From positions 7,071,464 through 7,135,463 of the forward strand of contig CM049320.1 in assembly GCA_026874595.1 (NCBI GenBank): 64,000 bases of DNA, in the 5' to 3' direction. A program made the translations under genes and the position numbers. Shown piece after piece: positions 35,098-48,079 of the stretch. The notes below the pieces were generated by a model that saw only the letters and a list, made by a program, of their open reading frames with translations, did no database searches and was not told where the DNA came from. Every line of letters begins with the position of its first letter. The stretch's first letter is position 1. Origin of the DNA: Sipunculus nudus (Eukaryota; Annelida; Sipuncula; Golfingiida; Sipunculidae).

Positions 35098-35413
35098 GCC
35101 TCCGCCAGGAGGGCATGCGTTCAATCCCCATAGGGGTGTGGGAGCGTGCGTGTGTGTGTATTCAGAATGCATACCTAGGCCATTCACTTATTCGGCCCAT
35201 GTCCGAGGTTCATTCGTGCATTAGCGACTGTGCATTTGTGAATATTCCTTGATGACATTCCTGAATCCGGATCATGTGCCGGATCCACACCAAGATGTTA
35301 TCGATTCATGAAACATTGTCATGAGATTCCGTTCATGACCGAGTGAGTTAACTTGTGAACAAACACAGAAACACAAAGTAAGAGGGATGAACGCATACCC
35401 TCTAGGCGGAGGC
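35098..35413 (+). mobile_element. GCCTCCGCC-family MITE, complete copy
   Basis: This 316-bp element has terminal inverted repeats of about 30 bp: left GCCTCCGCCAGGAGGGCATG then CGTTCA; right, complemented, GCCTCCGCCTAGAGGGTATG then CGTTCA. The interior shares GGATC(A/C)...CCGGATCCACACC with the 31171-31638 copy. No transposase frame is present, so it is non-autonomous. A target duplication could not be fixed. Confidence 0.78.
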
Positions 35414-38400
35414 AAAAATATTATTTAATAAGAAAGGGGGACCCACTAATCTTGTATACGCCACTGTCCTTTTATACGAGATTGTTTGTATTGACTCGGC
35501 TGCAGATGTAAAAAAAACGGCCGGCAGAGGACTGAATGTTACAAGGATGTAATAAAATTTACTATATATTATCTCCAAAATGCATTCAGCTGGGAGAATG
35601 TTATAAGTCTAATATAACGCGTTCTTCCCCAGGAATTGTCTATTTTTACACCCAGACAAGGACAAGAAAATGTAGGCGGATGATGGGACCCATGTATATA
35701 GGAGCGGAACCCCCTCCCTTCCGAAACTTCTTAGGGTTTTCTCATTTAATGGCCTCCCTGAACTTGACAAGGTTATTTCATTAAAGCTGCATGGAGATGC
35801 ATGCAAAGGGTCCTATATGAAACCTAACTGCCAAGAACATATTTTAATACACACGTGTTTGTAAAAAAACACCCGAGATTTACACAGACAATATAAATGT
35901 CAACATCAACAACTGCTTACATATCTCAAAATGCAGGCCTACAAGAGAACACGTGTCCTGGTATCGAACTCGGGTACTCGGTTACAATTACTCGGACAAA
36001 AGTAACCGAGCGGTAGTCTGTCTGGGCGATCTTCATAAACGCAAACCGTGAGGGGAAATGTGCGGCACCATTGCAATGGTATGGAATGAAGGCAAAAGAG
36101 CAGAAAACGGGAGCAAATGTGAGACTTAAAAGGGACCCATGGAGTTTTTGGTCGTACATAAAGCTGATCTCTTAAACATTTTGTAAAAGGAATAAGCTAT
36201 GACGATATCTAAGAGTTTGTCCGCTACTTTATTATCCATGTACTGATAACATGTGGGTGCGTTAAAATACGTTTAAATTCTCGACTTCACGTAAGAGACC
36301 TGGTGTGTCATGGTGGGATTTTGCGCTGAGTGATATGTTCGCCAGGAAAAAAATGTCATATGATGGATTATATACCGAGTTGTGGCCACAGAGCCACAAG
36401 TGGGTCTAGGTGGATTTTTGCGCAAGGTCACACTAAAACGACCCGAACTCGCAACAAGCTGGGTGCATTATGGTGACGAAAAATAAAATGTTCATTAATA
36501 TCAAGCAAAGAAACGTTCAGTTCATTATTATGTAAAAATATAGGTAGGCCTAAACCTTAAGTCCCATGAATTCTACAAAACAAGGAAGTTAGTTAAATGG
36601 TTGGCTTTAATTAATCCTTAATAGTTTAGAGAATTAAATTTTAATATGGTTTGATGCTGAAATATATATGGCCCGAATTTAGTAAATAGATCAGTATGTG
36701 AAGCGCAAAAAGATTTGCAGCTGATTTACCAATATTGTTTTTAGCCAACATACACAGGCGCTAGCTTCTTTTATATAATGGAACCAAAAGTTAGCGGTCG
36801 ACGGGTCGCCAAACGTTTGTAAAAATATATGACCATCACATAACAACAAAGTTCATATATGTAGGAAATTTACATTTTGCGTGTCTACATATTCTTTAAC
36901 GTTATACTTTAAGGGGCCTATTCAGTTATATGACGCCTATTAACTAAAGATAAGTTTTTTCCCTATTCAAAATCTTTCTTTCTTTTGTGACAAACGGCTA
37001 TTTCTTTTGTCTTTGCCGAGGCCTAGATCCTTGTCATTAACAGCTAACAAGTGAACTCTTCGTTGAACCATGACAAACATTTCTTTCACAAACATTCCTT
37101 AACAAACATTCCCTGACTTAAAAGGGCCCAATTCCCTTTTCCGTCTTGTATAAAGAAGGTTTACCACTGTGTCTCTATGTAGTTTAAATTAGACCATGAC
37201 GGAGGCTTTGGCCTCTTGACTTTGACTCTTGCTTTATTTACTTTGGCAGGATACCGAGGCCCAGAAGAATAGGAGGCCCTGGCTGCCGCCAACATGTAAA
37301 ACCCGCGCATGCACCCGTGTATAGCCATCTGGCAACTCATACTCGAAAGCCCAACATCAGAACAAGTAAACTATATTCTTATAAAAAATTAGATGGATTC
37401 TACATATATAATGGAATTTTTTTTATTATAATAAGCAAAAACGAAAATATATATATAAATAAACCCAGGCAGAAGCGGACCCACTTGCCCCGGGGTATCT
37501 GAAGCCCTTTTTTCTGCCGCCGCAATAATTTTTTTGGGGAGTTAAAACATTCTAGATCCCCATTTTCCGGACCTGGGGAACATTAAAGTTTTTTTTCAAA
37601 GTCTTCCTGGGTTCGATCGATCCATACTTTTTCAGTATCCTGGATCGACCCCCACCTGTATCAAGCCCTTCAACACTTTATTCCCCACATGTTTAAGTGC
37701 AATTAGATCATATTACGTGCATGCTTACTTTTCAGCCGCCTATTTTAGGTGTTATGTATCATGTCATGGGACTTTCCAACTGTCGGGAATTTCCACGGAT
37801 AATCATTTCCATGCAGGTAAGCAGGACGTTTGAGGAGTGTCAAAAGCAAATATTTTCAATGGACCGATAAAATTCATCGAGAGTGAGTCAGGGACCCACT
37901 TTGATCCCTTTTTACCTATGCTCCAGATTTATATTTCGGCAATCAACGTACTTTAGACCTAATTGCAATGAACATTGAAGTTTATGTTTTCTCTTCCTAT
38001 ATAAGCACTCTTACTCGTATTATATTGTTATATTTATAGATTTCAATTTACAAACTGAATCACCAACCTGATTTTTTAAATGTTTCTTTGATGAGTTGTG
38101 AGATGGTTTTAGTCCTACCAGTGGCCTATGTGCCATGACGCTCAGCTGATTTTGACCGACTGGTAAAGGCTGTAGTTCATACAGGTCACAATGACGTATT
38201 TATGGTTTCCGCGTAAATATTACCAGAACCTGTCTCCATATAATGTTTTAACTTCCCGGTTCTAATGTTACAATTCATCGAGGTTTGTGAATGATAAAGC
38301 TGTCGCTTGTAATTACACTTCGCGGTCGATGATGTTAAAACTGCCGTTATTATTGTATATTTTAAACAATGCACCTTAGTTCATACCAATTACAAATAAT

Positions 38401-39039
38401 CCAAGGAACACTAAACTATGGTATATATTTTTATTGATATCTTTCACTGGTGTGCCAGTTAATCGATTGATTAATCGATGATTGGTCGTTTCTTTCATTA
38501 TAGATTAAATCGATTGCATAATCGATCACAAACAATTATGTGTGCACATCCCTAGAAGTCATAATATCCCGATGAAATATACTTACTCTGTCAGAGTTAT
38601 AATTATATACAGGTTTGATAAATAACCAGGTACATAACTTAATCGATTAATAATCGATCATCGGTCGTTTTTTTTTAATCTTTCAATCATGAATATGATT
38701 TTACAACCAATTCCTATCACTAATATCTTTTGAACTTTAGGTCACAGGAATTTCATTCATTTCTTCTAAAAGAAAAAAAAAAAAAAAAAACCTTTGCAGG
38801 ATATGAGTTAGAGGTTAAATTTAGGATTTGTCTTATGGTTATGATTTGTGCCCTGCTAGAGAATGAACCATTTATATATACTCAATACCCTGTTCAAAGG
38901 CAAAAGTAACTTGATATTCGTAAAAGTCGGAGACGGCAACAGCCGTCTTCTGTCTCGGTTATAGATTTTCAGGATCATTTAATACAAAGTGTTTTATACC
39001 GATCCGTAAATCCTTTCATGAAACCCCCTTTTAGATGAA
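35414..39039. other. Non-coding stretch; ATCGAT-rich repeats near 38459-38670
   Basis: No gene is supported. Two similar AATCGATT-rich patches, each followed by GGTCGTTT, occur at about 38459-38495 and 38638-38672. A splice-acceptor-like tract (TTTACTTTGGCAG) precedes an open segment at about 37249-37323, without protein similarity that I recognise. The frame 35926-36159 on the minus strand is unsupported. Confidence 0.45.
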
Positions 39040-39435
39040 TATACTGTGGTTGGATTCATATTCGCGCGGTTAAAATTTCCCAATTTTCACTTTTTTGGTG
39101 TTTTACGAGGGTTCCATTTTCGCTATATTACAATACATAATACCTGTACGCGATGGTGAATAAATTATATCAAATATTATGTGGACAAAATCTTATTGGC
39201 CAAAAATATACTTCGTTAAAGGCAGAGATTTGGAAAGATCCGATATCACTTTGAATGTCAATCTTTGAACATACATTATCCATCTTTATTCATAATGTAA
39301 ACTTTTGCCTTTAACTTTGCCTTAGACGATGGAACCTCGTATTCACGAAAGTTTTATTTTCGCGATAAATTAATTCTCCTTTCTCAAATATCGCGAAATT
39401 GAAACCCTTGCGAACAAAAAGGCAACCACAGTATA
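39040..39435. mobile_element. MITE with TATACTGTGGTTG terminal inverted repeats
   Basis: A perfect 13-bp terminal inverted repeat, TATACTGTGGTTG at 39040-39052 and its complement at 39423-39435, bounds a 396-bp element. Similarity continues inward with mismatches (ATTCGCGCGG versus GTTCGCAAGG). The outer TA on each side fits a TA target duplication of Tc1/mariner-like elements. There is no coding capacity. The interior has further TTTTCGCG-type inverted motifs. Confidence 0.75.
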
Positions 39436-39532
39436 CTGTCAATAGTCAATTTTTGAAGCGCTGAAACCTCGTTTAATACAAAATCTGTGATACCTTCCTT
39501 GGTCTTACGGTAACGATTTGTGCCCTGTTAAC

Positions 39533-40338
39533 GGACGGATCCAGGATTTAGGAAAAAGAGGGGTCCAACCCAGGAGGACTAATGATAAAACCTAAAAAAA
39601 AAAAAAAAGTAAACACGTCTGGAGAGGAGGGGGAGTCTAGGCTGTATTAATCGGTCTGAAACCTTGAAAAAGGTGACGGCGGCTGACAAAGTGGGTTTAT
39701 AACCCCTTGGTATCCCCCCCCCCCCCCCGCCGCATCTGGATCCGCTTTTGCTGACTGACACTATTTGGTATAAAACTGTTCCGGTCACACTTGAACAAAA
39801 TATCGCAATACACATCGTCAAACTCCACGCAGGGGCAAGAGCTTCTGAGGCAAATGATACGCCCCTGTCACTATTCATGCACAAATTCCAATATGACTGC
39901 AACAGAACAATCGCTGGTTTTTTTTCGAGCGCAGTATTCCAGAGAGGGTATGTTCGACCTTTTCTCAAATCCATAGGAGCAAATAAGCCAATTGGGCCAG
40001 TCGTATCGAAATACAAAACTATTTAATACCCAGTATGGCCGCCAAGGCACAATCACTGGTTTTATTTTATGAATATTTGACAGAACATTGACACCCATGA
40101 GGGGATCAGGGTCCACAGATTTCAGATTCATGTTAATTCCACTATGTGGGCCAGGTAAATATTTTAAATGTTTTGTAAAATTTTTTTTAGATAATGCTAT
40201 GTTTTTTTCCTAAAACCTAGTCTCTTTTAGGTTACTTGCGGTACTAAATATCACATCAATATGGCCCAAGGGCTTAAATTTGAAGGAACTTGCGATCGCG
40301 GGGGCCCTAATTATTTTTTATGGTCTTAAACCTCTAGT
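39533..40338. other. Unresolved stretch with overlapping frames and a C-run
   Basis: Frames overlap on opposite strands (39579-40016 minus and 39748-40026 plus). GGATCCAG at about 39536 and CTGGATCC near 39735 form a possible terminal inverted repeat of a small element with a poly-C run at about 39714-39728. I cannot assign a protein family to either frame. Confidence 0.4.
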
Positions 40339-40347
40339 TATTATTAA

Positions 40348-40386
<39 letters not shown>
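40339..40386. repeat. (ATT)n microsatellite
   Basis: Trinucleotide run directly visible. Confidence 0.95.
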
Positions 40387-40387
<1 letters not shown>

Positions 40388-40660
40388 ACGTAAAGTCATG
40401 ATGAATATGCATAAAAATATGAAAAGAAAAATAAAGAAAAACAAAAATTAAAACACCATATTATTATTCATCATCATTATGATTATCATCAACTATAGTA
40501 TCCCAAATTTGACCGCATGAGTGGCAGATAACAAGGTTGAGACTGTGAGCACTTACATACGAAGTGCGTATTAACAAACTGGACTGACCTTGACCTTCAG
40601 CGGTACTGGTTAAGAGACTGAGGTCGCATGGTTATCTGTAACCTATTAACAAACATCATT

Positions 40661-40845
40661 GCCTCCGCCAGGAGATTTTGGTGTTGATCACTCACATGAC
40701 CCGGATTTAGGAACGTCATCAAGAAACATTCACAAATGTAGAGTCATTTATGCATGTATGAACTTGGCAATATGGGCTGGAATAAGTGAATGTAAACACG
40801 AATTCGGGAGTATGCCACAATAGGGACCTCCCATATGGCGGAGGC
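40661..40845 (+). mobile_element. GCCTCCGCC-family MITE, short copy
   Basis: A 185-bp element bounded by GCCTCCGCC (40661-40669) and GGCGGAGGC (40837-40845). The right flank CTTAGAATGCAG is shared with the 31171-31638 copy. Confidence 0.7.
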
Positions 40846-42672
40846 TTGCACTCCTTAGAATGCAGATTTCTAGTTTCATGATGTAAACATGGTCGATATT
40901 TAATCTGACTTGCGATCACGTGGAAAGATAATGATTCATAACAATTTAAAACAATGATAATTAAAATTATAACTAATGACGAATATTAAATATTGATGAC
41001 AAATTTGTATAATTCCATTCCATTTCCTGCTGACGTCGTAGTTGTGTTGTATTAATATAAACTGTCATGAGAAGTGGGAATTCCGTACTGCTTACTAAAC
41101 TTGGCGACTAGACAAGAAAATACATGTCCCACACAACTAATCACGTGCATATCCATTGGCTTATATCAAGGAGAAATAACACATCTGACGTCATTTGCAC
41201 TGTAGAAACACTTGACTGACGAGAGGGATCCAGAACACTCCACGGTAAAACGTGATTACATCTTTATTATGTTGCATGTATGTATGCATGATGCTAACGA
41301 CACATAAACAGGACTTGGGACTATAGGAACAAATATTGGAAATAATTTCGTTTTATCTAACGCATTTACACAAAAAAATTCAGGCTTCAAAAATAACAAT
41401 TGGTCAGATAATAATTCCCCCGATTTCATTTCATTCGACATATCATTCGTGTGTGGTTCTTTGCATAATAATATCAGGACATTCACAATAAGATAGAGGA
41501 TGTACAGAGGGGTGTGTGTGTTTGTGTGTGTAGGCTGTATATGTAGAAAAACTAATAAACAAACTCAGGCTAAGGTGGTTAAAGGTATACTTAATCACTT
41601 GTCACAATATCAATCAGTTCCTCCTTTAATCTTATTCATAACCAAACAACAAGTATAATTACCAGGGTTACCAGGCAGCTGACTCTACATTGTAGCCTTG
41701 TAGTCCGGCAGCTTGGCTTCTAAGTGAAGATTACCTGGAATGCTCCCTTAACCAACCTTTAGTAGCCAGCAGGTGATACAGTTAAATATGGCATGGCTTC
41801 TTTTACAGCTATCAAACCTATCCAGTTTGGCGAAAATTACTTACAAAATTCAGATTCTGTAACCTTAAATCCATATGATAATATTAAATAAAAATCAAAA
41901 AAAAAAAGATACCTGGAGAATATTGTTCAATCTGAAGAAAAATGTTGTTGATGGTTTAAGATTAAAGCATATTTTCTATAATTTACAAAATTGATCTTAA
42001 GTGTATGCCTAGACATAAAATAAACTATTTATATCCTAAAAATTAATTGTATAACATTAACAGTTAAAGTACCCATTAGTACAAGATCAATGTCTACCTC
42101 TGCACAGTTTAGCATGAATGTCTTCTAAAAAAATAAGGGGCGCTAGGTTTTTTTTAATCAAATGCTTTCAAATTTCAAATAATAAAAAAAAATATCATTA
42201 TCTAATCTTATGTTTGCATGATGTGAAAATTAGATCAACTGGCCAACAGGGAAAAAAGACCGTGCCATGGTCATATTTAAGATACTGATTTAACATTTAT
42301 GTTTATAATTTTAAGCGAAATAGAAAATTTTGGCCTAATTTCTGGTATACAATTAAATCTAAATAACATATAGTTATATCCTTGAAAATCCCGATATTCC
42401 TGGTTATGAATATCTAACATTTTTCAGTTTTAACATTTTGTCCCTTTTTAACGGAATTAATCGAGTTAATTTCTTGTCGTATTTTGAAGAAATATGTGGC
42501 AACCTTAGTAATCCTAAATATAATGTCCAGATACATGCAGGTCACAGAGCACTTAAAATTAACGACGTATGGCTATCGTTAGATCGTTGCTAGTCAAACC
42601 TAATTTAGACCATCACCTTATCGAAGTCCAATAGCCAGTCGTAATTTTGATGTTTTAATATATGTATTTAAT
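40846..42672. other. Non-coding stretch with a fragment of repeat R1
   Basis: About 42170-42450 resembles family R1 (AAAATTAGATCAACTGG, GACCGTGCCATGGTCA). The rest is AT-rich without a supportable gene; a minus-strand frame at 41256-41486 has no motif. Confidence 0.5.
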
Positions 42673-42677
42673 ATATG

Positions 42678-42726
<49 letters not shown>

Positions 42727-42828
42727 TATAATGGTATAGACAGAAAAGTCAGTTCACTGACGGTGGGAATCGAACCCACGACTTACCCATTTCCGGTCGG
42801 GTGCCTTACACTTGACTAGTCTCACCCA
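42673..42828 (-). repeat. tRNA-derived SINE (family B) with (TA)n tail
   Basis: On the minus strand an A-box-like TAGTCAAGTGTAAGGC (complement of 42803-42818) is followed by a good B box within GGTTCGATTCCCACC (complement of 42762-42776), a short body, and a (TA)n tail (42681-42723). The head-body-simple-tail order is that of a SINE. The acceptor stem and anticodon arm of a functional tRNA are not intact. Confidence 0.7.
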
Positions 42829-43039
42829 TGTGTGTGTGTGTGTGTGTGTGTGTGCGCAAGTACCAAGTACACAAACATTTACTTGACCAAAGCCTGATTT
42901 AGTGTTATCAGACAAGTAAAATAATCTCATTTAATTGACAGGTCACATCTATTCTCCATACACAGACATGTTGCCAAACTAGGTCCAGCAAAAGGTTTAG
43001 AGAATTTTCTGGTCTTTTTACCTGAATTTTATAATTTGC

Positions 43040-43200
43040 ATTGACTGGTTTAATACTAGAACATGGGCGGTAAACAAGCGACCATGTATATATCCGCCAA
43101 ATCAAAGAGGCATGGACTGAGTGAGGCATTGAATTTCTCACAACATAAGAGCCCTTATATTTCTGGCACCCGGTATCCCTCGCTTTTAGTCGAGTTGTTA
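43040..43200 (+). repeat. Head of repeat family R4 (TATCCGCC type)
   Basis: ACTAGAACATGGGCGGTAAA...ACCATGTATATATCCGCC resembles the start of the large repeat at 58286 (ACTAGAATACGGGTAGTCGA...ATGTGTATCCGCC). The copy then diverges; its body may be represented by the degenerate segments at 44740-45760. Confidence 0.5.
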
Positions 43201-43844
43201 ACAGAAGAATTGTGCAAAAAATTGAAAGAAGCATGAAACTTGGTAGAAAAAAATTATCCGGAATTCCCCCTTTCTTGTTCAAAATCTATGTTGGCGGCAA
43301 AGATGGCCGCCGAATTATGAAACATCAAAAAAATTGTAGTTGTCCTAGAATGCATTGCAAGTGCACCATTTCTATGTTTTGGGGGTCGAGAAATTCATTT
43401 TTTTTTCAAAACAAAAATTAGCTGTTGGGTTTTGCCATTAGTAGTGATTGTATTCAGATGAAAATGTAATTTGCTGTGCTAGATTTGTCTGTTTTGTCAT
43501 GCATTTTGATGCTGGAGTTGCTGAACAGTTTCATTATTGCAATATTTCTATTTTTTTAATATCCCTTTATCTGCATGCAAACATATGCATTTGCTTTGAA
43601 GAGGCGATAGGTGCAAGAGACATATTTCCGAATCTGGAATAAAATGAGAACATGATATGTCATTCACATCATTAGGATATTTAAAACCTGCATACATTTT
43701 ATTAGGTTTTACGATAAACTTGTCAACTTATATTTCATGAAAATCACGGTAAGAGCATTGGAAAATATCGAATGCAAAAATCTAATTGTGCTGAAATTTA
43801 ATATAAATGTTAATTTTAAGTACTTGAGCCCCATGTCTGTTGTA
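43201..43844. other. Non-coding stretch, nothing recognised
   Basis: Two short plus-strand frames (43212-43421 and 43448-43642) show no motif. No repeat ends seen. Confidence 0.4.
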
Positions 43845-43985
43845 ATGTAATGGCACTTATGTGGAAAACGCTCTGTTATCTCCACTGGCGACCCAGGTTT
43901 GATTGTTGTTTTTTTGTGGCCCGTCCACGGTCGAGGGTTTTTCTCTGTGTCCTCCGATTTCCTCCACCCTTTATAGACTACCGAA
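43845..43985 (+). repeat. tRNA-derived SINE (family A), plus strand
   Basis: GTGGCCCGTCCACGGTCGAG followed by GGTTTTTCTCTGTGTCCTCC and GATTTCCTCCACCC is the same body and tail as the minus-strand SINE at 1690-1830. A degraded B-box-like CAGGTTTGATTG lies at about 43894-43905. The 61-codon frame 43850-44035 is a SINE frame. Confidence 0.65.
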
Positions 43986-44739
43986 TGCCGCCATCACAGC
44001 CATGGAGAGTGGCTTGCAAGAGTAATTATAACTAATTGTAATAATGATAAGGTAAATTAGACAATCCATTTAATTAAAGTTAATCTAGCCTATAATGTTA
44101 ATATCAGACTGAACTGGACATATGTGAGACAGATGTAAGAGGCTCACATTTGTCAGCTGTATAGATTCTATGTCTTCTCTTTTCCTATTGGAATTGTGTT
44201 AAAGGTGCCTTTCTCATTAGCACATTCAACAATAAAACTTCGTAAAATTAGTTGACTACTGGACATTCAAATGAAAATGTCATTAGCAAGCATGTCTAGG
44301 TTTTATTGTATAAATATATCTGATTTCTTCCTTTTGATTTCTCATTATTTGCATGCTAACGAATGAAGTGTGATAAATGAAAGAAACTTAGCTATCCTGT
44401 CTAGTCTTGATTTTAAAACTTGATATTTCCCTGAAGTATAACGAGTGAACAATTTTTAAAAATCTGAAAATATGTTTTTTAATTTTACGATCAACTAAAC
44501 ATTCATGTAAACCTTTGTTAGTGAAGTTGGGAAATATCAAATCGTTATGCTAAAATGTAGTTACACGTATTTGAACACCATGTCTGTTACAATGAAAGGC
44601 TTTTATTCATATTTTTTTAGACGCTGGTTAGAAAGTCCAATTCACACCACAAAGTTGAAAAATACAATACATCCTTAGGTTCCAGACATGCATTCTATCT
44701 TTATCATCTTGTTTACATCAAAATTCAGTGCTAAGTTTG

Positions 44740-45760
44740 GTTTGCGTTAACCCCTCTTTGTCGTCTTGTGACCACTTCTACTGACATGCCACACAGACGG
44801 GGCCACAAGCTATGATCAGTCGATACTGGTTCCTGGGATTAATAAGGAGTTTTGTGGGTTTTTTTCTAAATAACAAATATGGCAATCAAAAAGATTGTAG
44901 GTGGGACCACCGGTCTTCCATACAAGATAACACTATCCATGATATGTGGACATGCAGAAATTAAGATCAACACAACAAACCATTCCTGAAATATGAAGAC
45001 AGATGAATGCTAGGCAAAAATGATTACAGGTGGTGTATTTATGAGAGAGCTAACATCTGAGGACATTCCTTGGAAATGTAAAAGGATGTACACCGTGCAA
45101 AAAAATGACAGTAGTTGGCACCAGAAGGCTCATATGCGATAAAATTGACCAAGATGTATGGACAAACAAAATTTCTGGCCGATGTGATACCAGTCCTGGA
45201 TAACATGCACGCATAGTTTACTCTTAATATTCCTCATGAATAATTAGTCAGCTAGCAAAAGCGAGGTTACTAAGAATAAATTTGGAGCACGTGTATGCTT
45301 AACATCAGGGGCGTAGCCAGGCTTGAGGGAGGGGCCGAAATATTAGACATAGTCAATATATATATATATACAGGCTAAATACATATATTTATAACACCTC
45401 GCATGTTTAAATTTCAAGTAGAAATATCAGTTGTACAAGATGAATAAATAACAGAATATCATATTTGCAGGATTAAACCCAATTAAATGTAAAATTATCA
45501 ATAAACAATTCATTTATATTTACTGCATGTGCAATGCTTAATATTGAAATTAGTTCCACATTTGCTGATACCAGTGACATCTTGTACATCACGCAGAAAA
45601 AAAAGATTGTAGATGGCGCCACACGGCTCATGTGCGAGAAAAAATTACCAAGAAGTAAGGACAGGCAAACTATCTAGCCGGTGTGATACCACTCCTGCCT
45701 TACATGCACGCTTAGTTGACTATTAACGTTCCTCATGAATAATTAATCTGGGTCACGAGG
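44740..45760 (+). repeat. Degenerate R4-type repeat with 155-bp direct repeats
   Basis: Segments at about 45100-45260 and 45597-45750 match in order (GTGTGATACCA(G/C)TCCTG, TACATGCACGC in similar form, TTCCTCATGAATAATTA). GGTGGGACCACC- and GATGGCGCCACA-type blocks recall the GGTGGCGCCACC motif of the 280-bp array at 58580-59545. Confidence 0.5.
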
Positions 45761-46829
45761 TCAAATATCTGGAAATATGCGGCATAGTTATAACGTTATG
45801 CGTACAGGCAAACTATTTTACTAAATAATTCTTGCACTGTCCCGACTCTTGCATCTTAATTTTCGGATGTTTTATTAATGACCGAAACTTCAATGATCGT
45901 CTGTCTGATAGGACTGCATGTTCAGGCAGCGGGCATCGTTAAACGATTGTCAAGTTTCACGGCGATTGAGGTTTTGGATCGAGTATTACTTACAGCGCTC
46001 TCCAAACCTCCATCTTTTCGTGGATCTCAAGGGGAATTTTTAAGCCGTTAACACCGTTCACAGCTCGTGCTTCATATCATCTCGACGAAACGTCACTGAG
46101 GTGTAAACTGTGGCCTTGCAAAGGTCAGGAGTTCATAATGTGTGGCATGTGATCGCAACCATCGCCCTTGTTAACGAACGAAGAAATGCAATAATCTGGA
46201 TTTACGTGGTTTGTTCAGACATTAATTAGCTAAGTGTCGGCGAGTTACCCGCATGGATCACTGCACTTGTCTGTCGCGCTTAGGAGGGAGATAAAATAGT
46301 GTGATACGCCTGACCGTTTACAGGCTCTTGGCCTCATTGACCTTCGTGTCGACGTTTGATGTGATATTAACTGCGAACTGGTATCACTGCCAAGGGTTCC
46401 AAGCATGACAATAACCGGGATTATGACAATATTCCATGATATTAAACGGTCAGATTTATTAATGTATATATAGGAAATGGTTTGGGATTTCCAATTTATG
46501 TGACAATAAAGGGGATTTTCTATTAACCGATATGACACAAAGTGGGCTTGACTGTACTCATTACTTAATGTATGCGTCTCAATAAACTGTAACATACTTG
46601 CAATATATAATAATCTAATTTTATCCCCATTAATTTTGAACAAACAAATTTTAACATTACTTCCACATTACTTTTCAACTGTTAAAGGGCCATAATTAAG
46701 AGCAATATTATATGCCTTTTCCTTCACACTATCAGTTCACTATTGCTTTTTCAAAAGATTCCAGGCAATCTCAGTACCTCCTTCGAACTGGTTAAAACCT
46801 TTTTTTATGGTTTTGCGTGTTAGCAGACA
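45761..46829. other. Non-coding stretch, nothing recognised
   Basis: No supportable gene. The 132-codon minus-strand frame 46245-46643 has no domain or splice context. Confidence 0.45.
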
Positions 46830-47790
46830 CAGTCCACGCATGTCGGTTTACAATAAGGTCGCGTGACTGCAGGTCCAATTTTGCGTATGTGTGACAGATC
46901 CCTAACAAAGAGTAGTCCACTAGTCCATATACTGACCTTCATGTCCTCTGATATATCTCTGCTGGATGGACATGGTTCATGGGCCGAATGTAAATTCATT
47001 AGCCCTATTTACACTAGAAAAATGTGGCGCGCGCTAGACCGGTCCAGAAAAATGTGGAGTGGGCTACATTTTAACTTGCGTTCACGCTGTGCCGAACAAA
47101 GTTACCATGTACGGGGCGCCACCCTGTCACGTTAGGCCGCATTGCATTTGGCCCGGCCAGGAATCTGCATTAGGTTTATACGCAGATAAATACTGCAATC
47201 TAGCACGGTCTAGATTGGATACCCCCTTGCGCGCATGGCTAAATCCTAGTCACATGACAGCCGAGTCTTACTGGTAGCGCGCTCAATTTCTGTTTACACA
47301 CGTTCGAAGCACAAATGTAGGCCGCGCCAGAAGCGTCTGGCGCGCGCCAGAATGTAGAACGGACTCAAACCGGTGGTCAAAATGTAGCGCGCTCCAGACC
47401 GAAAATCCTCGAAATTTGGCGCGTTTGGGGGACTAAACGATTTAGAGCGCTCCAGAAAAACGTGTGTAAATGGGGCTATTGTAGAACCTGTCGCAACAGA
47501 TTTGTATTATAGGTCCAGGGGCCTGAGCGGAAATGACACTGATAGCACAGGTAATTTATCCGGTTCCAGGCCAGAGTCACAGCAACATGCAATGTTCCAG
47601 TCAGCGGGAGTGTCACCCGTTGTGCAAATAATATTGACGTCTGTGATCGCGCCTGGTCCACGGTTTTTAACCCTCATGTACAGGAGTAAGCTTACGTTTC
47701 AGGGCAATATTCTGGCAGGTACAAATTTATTTCAAAGAGAAGACGGTATTTTTCTTGTTGCATGTACCATAATTCCACATGCTTTATAGG
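46830..47790 (+). repeat. Repeat family R2, copy 3, interrupted by a MITE
   Basis: The left block (CCACGCATGTCGGTTTAC...GGTCGCGTGAC...GGTCCAATTTTGCGTATG) and right block (GTGATCGCGCCTGGTCCACG...TACAGGAGTAAGC...GGTACAAATTTATTT) match the inverted copy at 32840-33150. Between them sits the MITE at 46999-47478. Confidence 0.55.
46999..47478. mobile_element. MITE with TAGCCCYATTTACAC ends and GCGCGC-rich interior
   Basis: The left end TAGCCCTATTTACAC (from about 47000) and the complement of the right end, TAGCCCCATTTACAC (to about 47478), agree at 14 of 15 positions. ATT flanks both sides (a possible 3-bp target duplication). The interior is strikingly GC-rich, with repeated GCGCGC(T/C)AGA and CCAGAA(A/T)GT motifs on both strands. 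There is no transposase. Frames 46863-47135 and 47059-47277 cross its boundary and are spurious. Confidence 0.7.
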
Positions 47791-48019
47791 TGATTTTGCC
47801 ACTTTAACTGATGTCCAGTTGACTAAGAGAAGGTTTATATTTATAAAAAGCAAAACAAATAGTTTTTTTTTAATTTTTATTTACATATATAATGATTATT
47901 AATGTATTTATGTGATATTATCATCCTCTTTTTACCCAGAAATGACAGGTGATAAATATTTCACATGAATACAATGAAGCACTCTCTCTCCCTCAAACAC
48001 GCACATACACATCATCATA

Positions 48020-48079
<60 letters not shown>

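Noticed and set aside
35950..36025. TCGAACTCGGG-type B-box-like sequence suggesting another tRNA or SINE
   Set aside because: The A-box-like GTAACCGAGCGGTAG lies on the opposite strand to the B-box-like motif, so no coherent tRNA-like head can be drawn.
39579..40026. Overlapping frames of 145 (minus) and 92 (plus) codons
   Set aside because: No recognised family on either strand, one frame crosses a poly-C run, and no splice or promoter context supports a gene.
42762..42820. Possible tRNA gene on the minus strand
   Set aside because: A and B boxes are present, but the acceptor stem does not close and the sequence continues into a (TA)n tail, so it is a SINE.
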